NCBI GenBank assembly: GCA_022496205.1
Contig: WTXD01000001.1
Coordinates: forward strand, 434,001 to 498,000
Length of the DNA: 64,000 nucleotides
Origin: Gloeopeniophorella convolvens
Taxonomy: Eukaryota; Basidiomycota; Agaricomycetes; Russulales
Direction: 5' to 3'
The notes under the pieces were generated by a model, which was not told the origin of the DNA, did no database searches, and saw nothing but the letters and a program-made list of their open reading frames with translations. This document shows positions 1 through 11,602 of the stretch, in pieces (within the stretch, counting starts at the first letter, position 1; the number at the start of each line of letters is the position of its first letter). Made by a program: the position numbers and the translations under genes.

Positions 1-858
1 TGGGCGCGTCCCTTGACCCAATCCGTCGTGTCTTGTAAGGAGAGCTCAGGAAGATCGGCTAGCGTATCATTCGCCCAGGAGGACGCAGACTCAAGGTATG
101 AGGCGCCTCTCTCCGATGCATGCGGGTCGGCCTGAACGTAGAAATTGAGAAGCATGTGTTCGCGACCGCTTGAGTCAAGCACTATCTGCGAAGAGACGTG
201 TCGATTCCGGTGACGAGGGCGAAGAACTGACGGTGGGTTGTTGTGGAAGACCAATGAACCGGGCAGGTATCTTGCAACCTGCAAAGAGATACATATACGT
301 CACACTGCGGAGTGTAGAAGCCAGCGTACCCGAGGTGATGCCTTGATCCGCTCGCAAGCTTCATTGTAAAGGACAGTAGGAGAGTTCCGCGAGAAGAGCT
401 CCGATGTCAACGCGTAGGCCAGCACGGCCGTCAGACCTGCGCCGAAAAGAATCACTGTGAGGTTAGTCGTACGCGCAGTTGCCCTCATGGCTGGTGCGAG
501 TTGGACTAGTTAGAAGGGGGCCCCTAGTGCGTGGGGACGGTGCCACGAACGGACCTTTGCCCTTGGTGCTCAGCTCTGACCACTTTTTGGCATCCGCCTC
601 ATTGACGGAGGGTTGGGAGAGACCGAGTTGGAAAGGTCCAACAGAGTCGCCTTTTCTGGTGCTCCGCTGCTTCTGGTTGAGGGCCTGGGAGAGGAGGGAT
701 GAAGAGCCGGGGGTTGGTTGAGGATACGATGAAGGATCACGATGAGTGGCGAATTGCCGTGACGAGCAGGTGATCGTCACAAGGACGCGTTTCCTTAATG
801 TACAGGCTAGAGGAGGTGACCCCCTCTTAAGGGCAGTGCGGAAGGCGCGGAACGACAT
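1..858 (-). CDS. TIM21: Mitochondrial import inner membrane translocase subunit Tim21 (3' end missing)
   Basis: Tim21 links the TOM and TIM23 translocases in the mitochondrial inner membrane. Exons on the minus strand: 858-555, 490-330 and 278 to beyond the left edge; introns are 64 and 51 nt, both GT-AG. The start is ATG at 858, because the next residues (MSFRAFRTALKR) look like a mitochondrial presequence; an upstream in-frame Met exists but adds nothing presequence-like. A single membrane segment (NLTVILFGAGLTAVLAY) lies at about residues 110-130. It is followed by the Tim21 intermembrane-space domain, including FHNNPP, RHRNRHVSSQ and LLNFYVQ, which continues to the edge. The C-terminus is outside the window. 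The family call rests on the TM segment plus the NNPP and RNRHVSSQ stretch as I know them from fungal Tim21. The promoter lies in the 260 bp before the carrier gene's stop codon. Confidence 0.85.
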
Positions 859-1118
859 GCTCGCGGCCGACTCGACGGGGTTGAGCGTCGACGCGAGTGC
901 AGACGCTGGCAAACGAGTGTTGTGTGAGCAGCTTCACCCGCGGACCGGGACACCCGGTGCAGAGCGCCGCGACCCAGGACAGAGGCTATCGACCAGATCT
1001 GAATCGACCCATCCGAGAAACGGAGAAACGGTCGAGAAGTGATCCATATTGTAATGAGGATTAGGTCGTAAGCATCTATGAATGCTGTAGTCCTAAGGTA
1101 CGCAGTCTAAGTACAAGC

Positions 1119-2675
1119 TCATGCAACGGTCCCCCGTCTCAGTCTCTTGTAGAGTCCGATGATGACATCGTTTGCCGTGAGCGTTATGATCCTGGTGCAG
1201 ATGTTACTCCTTTGGAAGCAGGACTAAGCACTTCAACCTTACGTGTGTGGTGCTATTCTCAGGAAGTGGGCAGTTGAGCCTGCAATATGGTACCCTTAGC
1301 TTGAGGCCCGGCAAAAGAAGGAGGTACGATACAGACCTTTATACAGCGCGAGGGGCCCCTCCGTTGTCACCGTCTTCCACAGGCAATCAATAGGATTCTT
1401 GTAGAGGGTGCCCGTGATCCTGCCATTTGGAAGGCGTATCGTAGGTTGGTTGTAAACCCTCGTTAGCGCCTGTGGGGAGGTCAGTGTGAAGAAGACTTGG
1501 GAGTTACGGGGCTGACCGTATCAGCCGGTTGCATCGTAACCAACTGTCTTGATCGTTAGCAGCGTCGAAAACATATGAGAGTTTGACTCACAACACACAT
1601 GCCCGAGACTGAGCTGCTCGCGAGATACGTCAGTATGCTGTCCGCAGGCAAGATGCCTTTGGTGACCAATTGGTTCTTCGTCCAATTATATGTGGGTAAT
1701 TGAACCTGGAGGTGATTCGCCGATTGATCAACACAGAGCAGAACGTCAACATACAGAAGAGCCCATCGAGGTCCGGAGAATTGCAGCGTCCACTCCCCTC
1801 ACGAGACCGCGTAAGTGTTCTCGCTGGTATATGGTTCGAAGAGCATCCCAAGAGCTTTTATAGTGGTGCTGCGTCCCTACGGGTAATGCGGGCGAATATG
1901 CCTATGTCGGGCGTCGGAAAGGATCGAGATGAGAGAGCAGCAACAAAACTCACTTGCATCCGCGCCTTGATTAGAAACAGAGGGTTCCCCAGAGACGCTT
2001 GAAACAAGATTTAGATGATTACTCTGGGAAAATATGGGATGTGGCAGAGAGAACCTCCTATTGCACCACTTGCTGCTCCAGCAAAGACGGACGTGACCGG
2101 ATTCTGCTCCATGGGACCCATTCCGACGAGACGATTCGTTGCTTTTCGTATGGGTTCGTAGAATCCTGGCGCGCGAGTGAGTGAGAAGAGAGAGTGAAGG
2201 CAAATAAGCACAGATAACCCTACCTAAACGAGAGCCATTCAGAAGGATCTGCTGGAGAGTGAGTGACGTCTCGCGAGAGCTTTTTTTTGAGACGTGCCTG
2301 GTATGCATACTACATTGATATTTCAGATTTGCATTGTACATTTCGGCGAGGGCACTTACGGCTGGTGGAAGACCTCGCTGTATGCCTCTGAGACCCTCAT
2401 TCCTCCATGTCTTGGCGAAGACATCGAACACGTTTCTGTAAACCTTTTCGCCGCCGCCTCTCACGAGTTCACCCTGGAGTTGCAGTCGTGTCTTTGCTAC
2501 CTCTGCAGGGTTCGAAAACGTGACCTGTATGGGTAGTGAGCTACGTGCGCAAGAGGCCAGGCACGGACACTGGACGCACTGCCACGCACGCGGCGATGCC
2601 GCCGAGCACGAAGCCTTCGGCAGTGGAAAGGGGCCTCGGAGTAGCAGGACGAGAAGACGCGGAGGGAGCGGACAT
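1119..2675 (-). CDS. OAC1: Mitochondrial carrier, oxaloacetate/sulfate (Oac1) type
   Basis: Six-helix mitochondrial inner-membrane carrier, expected to move oxaloacetate, sulfate or related anions. I rebuilt 12 exons: 2675-2580, 2524-2360, 2309-2298, 2248-2224, 2165-2055, 1997-1954, 1901-1755, 1705-1592, 1543-1517, 1469-1337, 1279-1243 and 1191-1119. They total 984 nt, or 327 aa, close to the usual carrier length. Signature pieces: [19 protein letters not shown] (repeat 1), [12 protein letters not shown] (repeat 2) and LVTMQPADT followed by ALTRVYNQP (repeat 3). [17 protein letters not shown] matches the Oac1 pattern and separates it from other carriers. The third exon is only 12 nt and the intron after it begins with GC, so ordinary gene finders probably drop four residues of helix 2. 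It is head to head with the Mdm1 gene, with 172 bp between start codons. Substrate is inferred from the family. Confidence 0.88.
2249..2297 (-). other. GC-AG intron in the carrier gene
   Basis: A 49-nt intron that begins GCACGT instead of GT and ends CCAGCAG. It follows the 12-nt exon 2298-2309. Using it restores the conserved order [14 protein letters not shown]; using only GT donors leaves the YAYQ block out. Seen in sequence; splicing itself is inferred. Confidence 0.7.
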
Positions 2676-2847
2676 GGTGACGCGGTGTTGTTACAACAGC
2701 GCTGAGGAAGGCGCGGCGCGTCGCGCAGCCACGTGCCCGGTTGGAATGCTCCGAACGGAATCTGGCTGCACTCCCGGGCAGTGGCATCATCTGCTGCCCA
2801 CTAGCGTGACGCGGTACCCCGTGTGCACTCTGGCCAGTGCACTCGCA
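2676..2847. promoter_or_regulatory. Shared divergent promoter, carrier / Mdm1
   Basis: Only 172 bp separate the two start codons, so both promoters and 5' leaders must lie here. A CACGTG E-box-like hexamer is present around 2731. No clear TATA box was seen. Confidence 0.5.
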
Positions 2848-5800
2848 ATGCACTCGCTCAACACTGCCTCGCTCAACACCACTTCGGTCATTCTTGTCGC
2901 CCTCCTCGCCGTCTCCATCCCCTTCTTCCTACGCATCCTTTCTTCCCCCGTCCTCTTCCTTCTCTTCAGCCCCTTCCTTCTCGTTCTCGTCCCTGTCCTC
3001 GCCATCCTTCTCAGTCTCCTGCTCGGATATGCCCTCGATACCAGCCTTCCTCCCCGTGATCCTCCACCGCGTACCGCCGCGCATCCAATGGCCTTCTCCA
3101 CGCCAGCAGCCTGGCAAGCTGTCCTTATCCGCTCCCAGTGGTCTCACCGGCCTCCTCAAAGCCTTCCTCCCCTCTATCCCGAGTCACCAATGATCTCTTC
3201 CGCAATCAACGAGATTCTTATCTTGGTCGTCCGCGACTACGTCCTCTTTTGGTACAAGGACATATCATCCTCTCCCTCGTTTCCCACTGCGGTCTCTGCC
3301 ATGCTTCACGGCACCTTGGCCAAACTGTTGACAAGGCTCTCGTCTGCCGACCTGTCAAGCATACTTGTGAAGCGGATTCTCCCCAAGATTACCGCGCATG
3401 TAGAACAGTTCCGCGAATCAGAGATCGCCCTACGTGGTGCAGGTCTGGAACGGCGCTTGACCGAGTCCGAGGAACTGGACATGCTCCTTGCCAGCCGGTA
3501 TGCTGGCAAAGGCGGAAAGCTTCACCCAGCCGTCGATAACTTGTCTTCAAGTTTCACCAAGCAATCAGAGGAGAACCATCTCAAATCGCTGTTAGACCGC
3601 ATCCTTCCCCTGATTCTCCCAGAGGCTGAAGCACAAAGCAAAGCGTTACACGTTGTTGCAAGGGAGATTGCCGCATGTTCGGTCCTGTATCCTTTGATGG
3701 ACATGCTCACAGACCCTGACTACTGGAATTGCACTATTGATCAGCTTGTGAGTGTTTACCTTTGAAATGCAGCCCCTCGTTGACGTCCCGTAGGCTGGGG
3801 CTGCCATCCGTCAACAGTAAGGACATCCTTCTTTGGTCTTCGTCCCATCATCCAATACTTGTAGGCGCCTCATTTCCAAAGTGCGGAATGTCCTGGAGGC
3901 CCAGCTTCCGCAACCTAAACCAAGGCTGAGTACCCCGAGAAGTACTGGTTCTGGCGCAGAGATCATCACACTACGCACGGACCAACGTCAGTTCGACTCC
4001 TTCCTCCGCAGCATCGATCATATGTCCTCCCTTCTGGATGCCCGCCGCTTGAAGAACGACATAATGGGGGAAATCAGAAGGACGCGAGGGCTTCTGGGTA
4101 CGCTTGTATACTCGTTAAGCCAACAGTTCTCTAACGAATACACCCGAAGCCGCTCATCAAAAGGATGACTGGATCAATGGCGAAAAAACTGAGGATGTAG
4201 TCGCTTTTCTGGACAGGCTCTATACAGCTAAGCGCAAGGCGGAACAACGCATTGCCACCCTAGGAGGCAATGAAGAGAGCGTACGTATTGTAATCAGCAC
4301 CACGAACCCTGGTATTAAAGATGGGCTCAGATCCCGCCAGTGGCTGAATCTCCACTCGCTTCTCAACTGTCCTTACGGGACATCTTGGGCAGCCCCAGTT
4401 CACTTTCCTACTTCATGGAGTTCATGGACAGAAGAAGCCGCTCTCTTCTTGTACAATTCTGGCTCACTGTGGAGAGCTTCAAGAACCCTTTGGAATCCGT
4501 GGAATCTGGAGATTCCGGAGACGATGAACCGACCCCTCCTGCTCGCGTATCCACTGCCAAGGAGGATATCTCAATGATCCATGAGCTATATTTCTCAGGT
4601 CCATCTCCCCACCCTTCACTGTCCGCAATATCGCCGAAACATGTGTCTGCTATTCGCGACTTTGCCAGCGAGGTTTCACTTACGCCAGCTATGGAAAGAA
4701 GAGCCCGAAAGAGCGTGATGCTGGCCCAACGGCAGGTCGAACAGAATATGGAGCAAGACTTCGAGGATTTCGAGCGGTCTGAATTATGGTTTCGAGTAGT
4801 CGAGGACGTCGGCGCTAGTCGGGTGATGAGCGGCCTTCAGGGACAACCCAAAGCAACTTCAGCCAGCACCGACACGCTACCTAGCTCTAAATCGACCAAA
4901 TCGGCTTCTAGGCCCTTTTCTCCACCCCCTTTCGCCCGATCCGACTCCTTCAACCTGTCAGGCAATTTGTCTGCACTCTCCCGCGCTGAACACGCTCATG
5001 GGAGCGCAGGAATAGCGTCTCAGGACACCTCTGGACCTGCTCGGTCGAATGCTCCGATCACGCCATCGAGCCTTGACGTCCTCATGTCTCCTTTCGCCGG
5101 TCCTGAGTCCGATGATTCGCGGGCACCTTTGTTCGATGATCCTGACGATGTTGGGAAGGCTAGTCGAGAAAGCGAGTCCACTATCGAAGCTATTCAGGCA
5201 GCCCTATCGGACATCATTGCTCTCGATAATCAGCAAAAGAGCAGGCATCATCTATTTGCGTCCTCTTCTACAGCCTTACTATCACCAGATTACCTCGAAG
5301 TCCAGCGTTCTTCAAGCTCCAGTGGTCCCGCCGTTGTTGGAGCGGGTGAGGATGACGAGAGCAAAGGAGAGGAGAGCAGCGACCCTATGCAAGACTCATT
5401 CCAGCTACCAGGCCCTGGTGATCTTCAACTCTCGTTGGAGATTGCACGACTAGCCGAGAAGATATCTGCTCTGCAAGCGCAAGACATCATGCTGGACTCG
5501 CTCATCAAGAAAGCAGAGCTGACTGGCGACGCGCAGGAGCTTCGTCTGCTGCAGAAGTCGAAATCGGCGTTGAATCGGGAGTTGCGCGAACTGAGCTTCC
5601 AGAAGACTCAGTTCGAACAGCAGGAGGTAGCCAACAGGCTCATCCCGGATCGTACGAAGGTATCAATCGTCAATTCAGTCGTGGGCGAAGAGAATGGCAA
5701 GTCTGTCGTGCGTTATCTTGTCGAAGTGCAACAGCTCGCCCCCGATGGCGGAGTTGGGACGGGATGGGTCGTAGCCCGGCGTTACAACGAGTTCCTGGAC

Positions 5801-6984
5801 ATGCACAACAAGTTGCGCGAGCGTTACGCCAAGGTGAAAACTCTGGAATTCCCTGGGAAACGACTAGTTACAGCACTTTCTGGGAGCTTTGTCGATTTGC
5901 GTCGAGCGGCTTTAGAGCGCTACATGCAGGTGAGCTCAACCCAGCCGCAGCGTCAGTCTTATTCTAACACAGTACCAGAACCTGGTTTCAACGCCTCCCG
6001 TGTGTGAAAGCGACGAGCTTCGCGCCTTCTTGTCTAGGAGCTCCCCGTTCATGGTATCCGAGCCGAAGTCTTCCGTAGCCAAGCCAGCAGGGGCGTTTCC
6101 CGGCACTGGCCTTGTTCGGCATGTGTATCAATCTGTCGCAGGGAGCATCGACGACATGTTCTTCGGACCCTCAATGCTTGACGTGATGATCCAGCGCCTT
6201 ACCCGGCAAGCAGCTGAACTAGCTGGTATCAAAGGGAACGCAATCACCGACGAAGACGTCGTTGTCCAGGCATTCCGGGCATCTGGAAAGTCTGCGACAG
6301 ACGGTACCCTGCTGCAATTCTCGGGAGACCTGAAGCCGTTGGAAGGGGAGACAAGTTCTTCCACATTCTCCGCCCCGATCTGCGATCTTATACTCGCGGT
6401 GTTCGAACTCAACAAAAAGAACAACTGGCTCCGACGGCAGGCCATCACCATCATCATGCAGCAAGTACTGGGGAGCACGGTTGAGAGGTGCTGTTTCTCG
6501 TCGCCATTGCCACTGACAAGGCTCATAATTCCAACTAGGAAACTTCGCGAAACTGTCAATTATTTTCTTGACGAGATGCACGTCATGAACTTCATTGGGA
6601 TGATGCGGGACTCCATGTGGCAGGGCGGGCAGCTCAGACCACCTTCTGTTCCTCGATCCGCCGAGGAGAAGACTCGGGCCCGGGATGACGCAAACCGCAT
6701 GCTATCTGCACTGATACCAGGTCCGTCGGCGGCATGGTTCGCATCTGTCCCCGCACAGCATTCACACACCAGATAGACCTCGCAGCGAACATGATCGGGC
6801 GCTCGAATGCGCGCAGAGGGGCACGGCGAATATTTGCAGTCCTCCAGAATAGAAGACTGAATCAGCACCTCGCATATAGCGTCTTGGACGAGGTAAGGAT
6901 ATCGGCTATCAGGGGCGTATCTGTGGGGAGCTAACTGTCGGATTCTAGCTCATCATGGCACTATTCCCTGAGGCTTTCCCTTGA
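2848..6984 (+). CDS. MDM1: Mdm1-type sorting nexin (PXA-RGS-PX-nexin C)
   Basis: ER-anchored tether of the Mdm1/SNX13/SNX25 family, acting at ER-vacuole (ER-lysosome) contacts and in lipid handling. Nine exons: 2848-3747, 3794-3816, 3865-4097, 4150-4280, 4331-5929, 5979-6487, 6539-6720, 6777-6892, 6949-6984; 3729 nt, 1242 aa. Order of parts: two N-terminal hydrophobic segments (about 10-60), PXA domain (about 105-330), RGS-like domain (LRDILGSPSSLSYFMEFMD, about 435-590), a long Ser-rich linker, a short coiled coil, PX domain (RYNEFLDMHNKLRERY, about 870-1005) and a C-terminal nexin domain ending LIMALFPEAFP. The frame is open upstream of 2848, but that stretch overlaps the divergent promoter and lacks the hydrophobic start, so the Met at 2848 is preferred. 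The second exon is 23 nt. It converges on Trm6 with 133 bp between stops. Confidence 0.9.
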
Positions 6985-7117
6985 TGAGCACCCGACGATG
7001 AATCCCGGCGTCTCCACTTCCCGCGTCGTGGTCGAGGAGTATGTGTATAGAATACAATGACGAGACGATGCCGCCCGACCCAACCCGCAAGACTATTAGT
7101 GTCTGCGTGGACGGGAT

Positions 7118-9028
7118 CTACGAGCCTTCCATGGTAGCATCTACGTTGCCTTCAACGTTCTCCGGTGGAGAGACGTGAGGCGGCTCTTCGGAGGGTTGCT
7201 GGGATGATGACGCACTCTGCTTTGCAGCCTTCGGGCGGCGATGAACAACCACCGGTTCTGCCTGGGGATCATTGTACCTATAACAAGGCCGATAGCGCGA
7301 GATGAACGTTTGAACATTTATCACGGTGCCCGCTTCAATTGAAACCTACACTTTGATCGCGTGCAGCAGGTATCCACCACTACCTGAAGTCGTCATGGTG
7401 GGGTGAGTACGTCCTGGGAGAACCTGCGGAAGCGTAAGAGAGTGATAGACTGGTACCGGGAGCAGATTACCTGATAGCGACGAAGCCAGCTCTCTGACAC
7501 ACTCGGGGCGAGATATAGTGGGTCATTGCGCAGAGATGCTTGTAGATCGGACACGACCTGCACAGTCGTTGATCAAACGAATTTGCATGAAAACACATAC
7601 CGCACCGACCTGGAGGTGTGCGCTATGGACAACTACTGATGCCGAGCCGCCGAGGTAGGGCGATAATTTTTCTAGGATCGACACAGGGTCATATTCGCTT
7701 GCAATGAACAATCTTCGAGCCCGATAGGTCGCAAGGATGCCGTGGGAAGTGGGCGTACTACGCACCCATCAAATTCCCCAGCAAATAGCTCTTCACGCAC
7801 GCCGAAGAGTACGTCCGATGCTGTTTTGCGTTTGGTGAGCCGTGACTTGTGTTTGTCAGAGCCAAAAGCACCAGACGCCGGCTCGGCGGAGAGTACAACT
7901 ACGTCCTTCATCAAAAATCCGTGGAGGTTGCGTGTCAGGGAGACTGACTCGGGGTATACTCTTCATCCGCTGTTGCCCAATTGAGTGATGACAGGACCGG
8001 GTTGGTAAACTCTTTCGGGAAATTCATCTGGGTCATGACAGGGTAAGCGGGTGGCGAGTCCACGTCGCAGACTGTTATGAGTCGTCCACTGCCTGGAGAG
8101 TGAATCTTAGAACATGTCTCGGTTGGTGAACGGTGCACGAACCACCCAAGCGCTCCAACACAGCAGAGACAACCATGCCAGATGCGTCGTCGACGGCGAT
8201 GTACCGACCTCCGGGCCGTACGTTTCCTAGGTTGAGCATCTGCGAAAGCGTGTCGATGCGCATGCCAAGGATGCGAGTCTGATCCTTGTTGAACCAGTAT
8301 TCGCACACATTGAAGAGTGTAGGCTCTATAGTTGTGAAAGATTTGGAATATCTTTATCTGCAGACTAAGAAAACAAGTCGGCGGAAGACGGCCTCACTCA
8401 CTTGGCTTGCTTTCGCTTTTTGTACTTATCCTTGCTGTACTCGGTTTTCAGTGAATAGTTCGCGTGCATCTCAATCTGCCTCTTGATAATTTCCTACATA
8501 TCACATACTCATGGGATTCACTAAATCTGCCAGAAAGCGATTACTCACTGAAGCATGAACGCCTGATTCCTTCAATGCTTCAATCTCAACGGAAGTCAAA
8601 GGCTGAACAAATTGACCATCGTTGATGAGCTCGTTGGTAGCCTCAGTGTCGCCTACGCCTGGTAAGTACACGCGCACTAGAAGTAGGGTCTTTGCGTACT
8701 GAGTTCCTCGATGGTGGGAGGGGCCGCGACGCTGATTGCTTTGTTCATGATCTCGTAGGTCAGACTGTAAGGCTGATTTACGAGTGCATCTGCAGGAAAC
8801 GAGCCAAACTTTCCCAGGTTCACCATTCTTCTTAAAGTCAGACTTGACGAGGGGTACTGCGATGATAACGCACGAATTGGCCTCTAGCTTGTGACTTCTG
8901 ATGTCCCCAGTCGGTAAACGAAGGAGGACAGTGTCCCCGGCATGGATGACACCTTCGTTCCTCGTGTGATGTCGAGACGGCTGACCGGAAAAGGCACTGG
9001 TGAGCACAGCAAGCTCGGTGGTTGACAT
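7118..9028 (-). CDS. TRM6: tRNA (adenine(58)-N1)-methyltransferase non-catalytic subunit Trm6
   Basis: Partner of Trm61 in the nuclear enzyme that makes m1A58 in tRNA, including initiator tRNA. Eleven exons: 9028-8874, 8830-8700, 8658-8549, 8493-8402, 8351-8143, 8092-7949, 7898-7766, 7712-7610, 7557-7471, 7423-7350, 7277-7118; 1398 nt, 465 aa. Diagnostic stretches: VIHAGDTVLLRLPTGDIRSH, NLGKFGSFPADALVNQPYSL, NDGQFVQPLTS, EPTLFNVCEYWFNKDQTRIL, NVRPGGRYIAVDD and LNKRK-like LTKRKTASD. Intron 10 decides the end: reading straight on would stop at 7346, while splicing 7349-7278 adds a basic and acidic tail (YNDPQAEPVVVHRRPKAAKQ) that ends at 7118. The splice choice for that last exon is a little less certain than the rest. 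It is divergent from the UCS gene with 190 bp between starts. Confidence 0.9.
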
Positions 9029-9218
9029 GGTTGGTTTTCGAACAAGTCGAATTTTTGTGTCAATTTCAGGGGCTCGTTGCAGGCTCTCGGCGCGGAGATG
9101 CAACGCGAGCGGCGGTTCGCGTCGGTCCGCCCGAGAAACAGCGTGCCGAGCTCCCCGGAGCCACTGATCGCGGGAGCGTGATTCAGTTGACTCTCTCGTA
9201 TCCATAGACCTAACATCC

Positions 9219-11294
9219 ATGGCCGTCATTGAGGAAGCTGATAAGCCAAATCAACCAACGCCTTCTTCAGCAAACAGGCCACAGCACGTACTCCCAGACG
9301 AACTTTCCTACCTTATCACCTCCTTCACACCTTCGAACGATCAGGCAAAGCGCTCTAAAGCCTATCTCATCCTCGCTTCGTATTGCCAGGGAGTCCGAAC
9401 GTCAGCAGTCCATGCGAAGAGCGATGTTCCAGATCCTGGCACCCGTATGCTGAGCCGGACATTCTTCCCTATACTTCAAGCCCGTCTGACAGAGGCGAAG
9501 GAAGTGGACATCCTCACTGGTCTTTCATTCTTTGCGGCACTATTCCAGGTGGATTGGCAAGCAGCATCTGACATATTCCAAACAGAAGATACTATCACAG
9601 CCATAACCGAGATACTGGATTTGTATCCTTCGGATCTCGTTTCAAGAGAGGCCGCTCGACTCCTCTCACAAGCTTGCGGCCACAAGGCTTGCCGTGCCAT
9701 ACTTCCCGCAGATGTCACCCAGTGGTTAGAGTCTGCGGTTCGACAAAACAAGGACATCCCATTGCGTGCAGCGGCAGCCGTAGCGGTCACTAAGCTGTCC
9801 CGCGGTGCCGGCTCTGACGCATTGGATGGAACCGCACAAAACCTTGTGCCTCCTGCGGACCATGGCTTAGTCGACCTTCTCAAAGGGATCCTGCTGGAAG
9901 GTAGCCAAATCTCCGTTGTGGATGCTGTCGAGGGCCTCGCATACATGAGCGTCGACCCCACTATCAAAGAAAGCCTTTCACAGGATTCGGCGTTTCTGAC
10001 CAAACTGTTCGGCTTCGTTCCGACGCGCAGGAAGACTTCGGGTCCAGCTCCCGATGCACCAAGTCATTCACTCGTATATGGGATTCTCAATATCATCTAT
10101 AACATCAGCGCCTACCGACCCCCACTTTCTCCGGAGCAGGAGCAGCTGATGACACTGCGACGGATGGCGAAACCCGCTGCGGGAACTTCTCGTGGCTCGG
10201 ACGACTCCAGTTCGGACGCCTTAGAGGACGACCAGCACGTGCAGGAGAGGGGACGACGTTTGGTGAAGAACGGGGCTGTCAATGTTCTTGTCGCCGCAGT
10301 ACGGATAGCAGACAGCCAAGGTGTCAGGATTATTGCTGGCCGAGCGTTGCTCAACCTTACTACCGACAAGGAGAATAGGGGAAGGATACTCCAGAGCGGC
10401 GGCGCCAGGATGCTGTCGGATATCATACGGAAATCTTTCCCCTCACCCACGTCTTCGCAACCAGAACAACTTGAAGTTGACGTTACAGCTCTCGATCCCA
10501 TCCAGGCGCTCGCGAAACTCGCTATAACATCTTCTCCAACGCAAGTCTTCGGACCAGATACTGGCGCTGTCTACAACTCCATCCGACCATTTGCAGCCTT
10601 ACTCACCCACTCGACATCTAGCCTCCTTCAGCGGTTCGAGGCTATCATGGCTCTGACCAATATATCATCTCAGGGTGTCGAGGCTGCCAGCCGTGTGGCC
10701 ACAGCTGACGGCCTTCTGACTAAAATTGAATTCCTGATGCTGGAAGATCACGCCCTTATCCGGAGGGCAGCCACGGAGCTCGTCTGTAATCTCGTGGCCG
10801 GGTCGGACAGTGTATTCGAGAGATACTCCGATGGCAATTCCGCGAAATCAAGGCTTCATGTTCTAGTAGCCCTGTCCGACGTCGACGATCTACCGACGCG
10901 TCTCGCTGCGTCTGGTACACTGGCAAGCCTATCATCCTCGCCCGATGTCTGTCGCTCGCTCTACGAATTGGAGCGCGATCACCAACGGATCATCGACATT
11001 TTCGTCATGCTCATCGACCCTTCCTCTGCCGAACCCGAGCCCGGCGCACCTCAGCCGACGGCCATGCCAGATCCTGCCCTGGTCCATCGCGGCGTGGTCT
11101 GTATTCGAAATCTATTGGTCAACCTCAACCCCAATCTGCAGAAACAGTTGAAGGAGGAGAGAGGATTGGATGACCTGGCTCGTGGGCTGCTGACTGTCGT
11201 CAAGGGAAACGCAGCCAATGCAGCTATCTTGCGTCCCACTGCTGAGGCAGTGAAATGCCTTATGGACCTAGGTGTAACTATCTCTGGCACTTAG
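9219..11294 (+). CDS. SHE4: UCS-domain myosin chaperone (UNC-45/Cro1/She4 family)
   Basis: Intronless, 691 aa. The UCS family folds and stabilises myosin motor heads together with Hsp90, and is needed for actin-based endocytosis, cytokinesis and transport in fungi. The protein is an all-helical armadillo-like solenoid. Recognisable parts include an N-terminal region of repeated helices (about 1-180), the UNC-45/Cro1/She4 central region, and a C-terminal UCS region with phrases such as IAGRALLNLTTDKENRG, RFEAIMALTNIS and LIRRAATELVCNLV. There is no TPR domain at the N-terminus, as is usual in fungal members. A type I myosin gene starts 308 bp downstream on the same strand, which fits the function, since type I myosins are known clients of fungal UCS proteins. 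Family call from armadillo pattern and recalled UCS motifs; the symbol is by family. Confidence 0.82.
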   Translation: MAVIEEADKPNQPTPSSANRPQHVLPDELSYLITSFTPSNDQAKRSKAYLILASYCQGVRTSAVHAKSDVPDPGTRMLSRTFFPILQARLTEAKEVDILTGLSFFAALFQVDWQAASDIFQTEDTITAITEILDLYPSDLVSREAARLLSQACGHKACRAILPADVTQWLESAVRQNKDIPLRAAAAVAVTKLSRGAGSDALDGTAQNLVPPADHGLVDLLKGILLEGSQISVVDAVEGLAYMSVDPTIKESLSQDSAFLTKLFGFVPTRRKTSGPAPDAPSHSLVYGILNIIYNISAYRPPLSPEQEQLMTLRRMAKPAAGTSRGSDDSSSDALEDDQHVQERGRRLVKNGAVNVLVAAVRIADSQGVRIIAGRALLNLTTDKENRGRILQSGGARMLSDIIRKSFPSPTSSQPEQLEVDVTALDPIQALAKLAITSSPTQVFGPDTGAVYNSIRPFAALLTHSTSSLLQRFEAIMALTNISSQGVEAASRVATADGLLTKIEFLMLEDHALIRRAATELVCNLVAGSDSVFERYSDGNSAKSRLHVLVALSDVDDLPTRLAASGTLASLSSSPDVCRSLYELERDHQRIIDIFVMLIDPSSAEPEPGAPQPTAMPDPALVHRGVVCIRNLLVNLNPNLQKQLKEERGLDDLARGLLTVVKGNAANAAILRPTAEAVKCLMDLGVTISGT

Positions 11295-11602
11295 TTGTTT
11301 CCGGCCTCGAACTTACAACATAATTCGTCTAACTACGATGTATCTGCTCTATTCTTTGTTTACATGTATGAAGGTTAAGGATCAGCTGTGTTGCGTGAAG
11401 TTTGGGAGTGCTGCGGCAGCTGCGCGATCCGAGTGCACCGCGGCAGGAACCGCGGCCCGAATCCGGACACTACGGGGCCAGCCGTTGTCGAGATATTGCT
11501 TCACTGCTCTACACTGCTCTACATCACCAGTCCCCCGCTGGCCTACATCGGACGACAATGGTTTGTGTTTGTTTCTCGAGGGACGACTCCTCTTGATGTT
11601 CG
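11295..11602 (+). other. Spacer between UCS chaperone and myosin genes
   Basis: 308 bp that must hold the terminator of the chaperone gene and the promoter of the myosin gene. The only structure I see is a perfect tandem decamer CACTGCTCTA at 11502-11511 and 11512-11521. No TATA box and no open frame I believe. Confidence 0.5.

Noticed and set aside
2536..2847. N-terminal extension of the Mdm1 frame back to 2536
   Set aside because: It runs through the divergent promoter and into the first exon of the carrier gene, and lacks the hydrophobic start typical of the family.
7346..7349. Early stop of Trm6 at 7346
   Set aside because: The stop lies in an intron by the better model; splicing 7349-7278 keeps the frame and adds a basic, conserved-looking tail.
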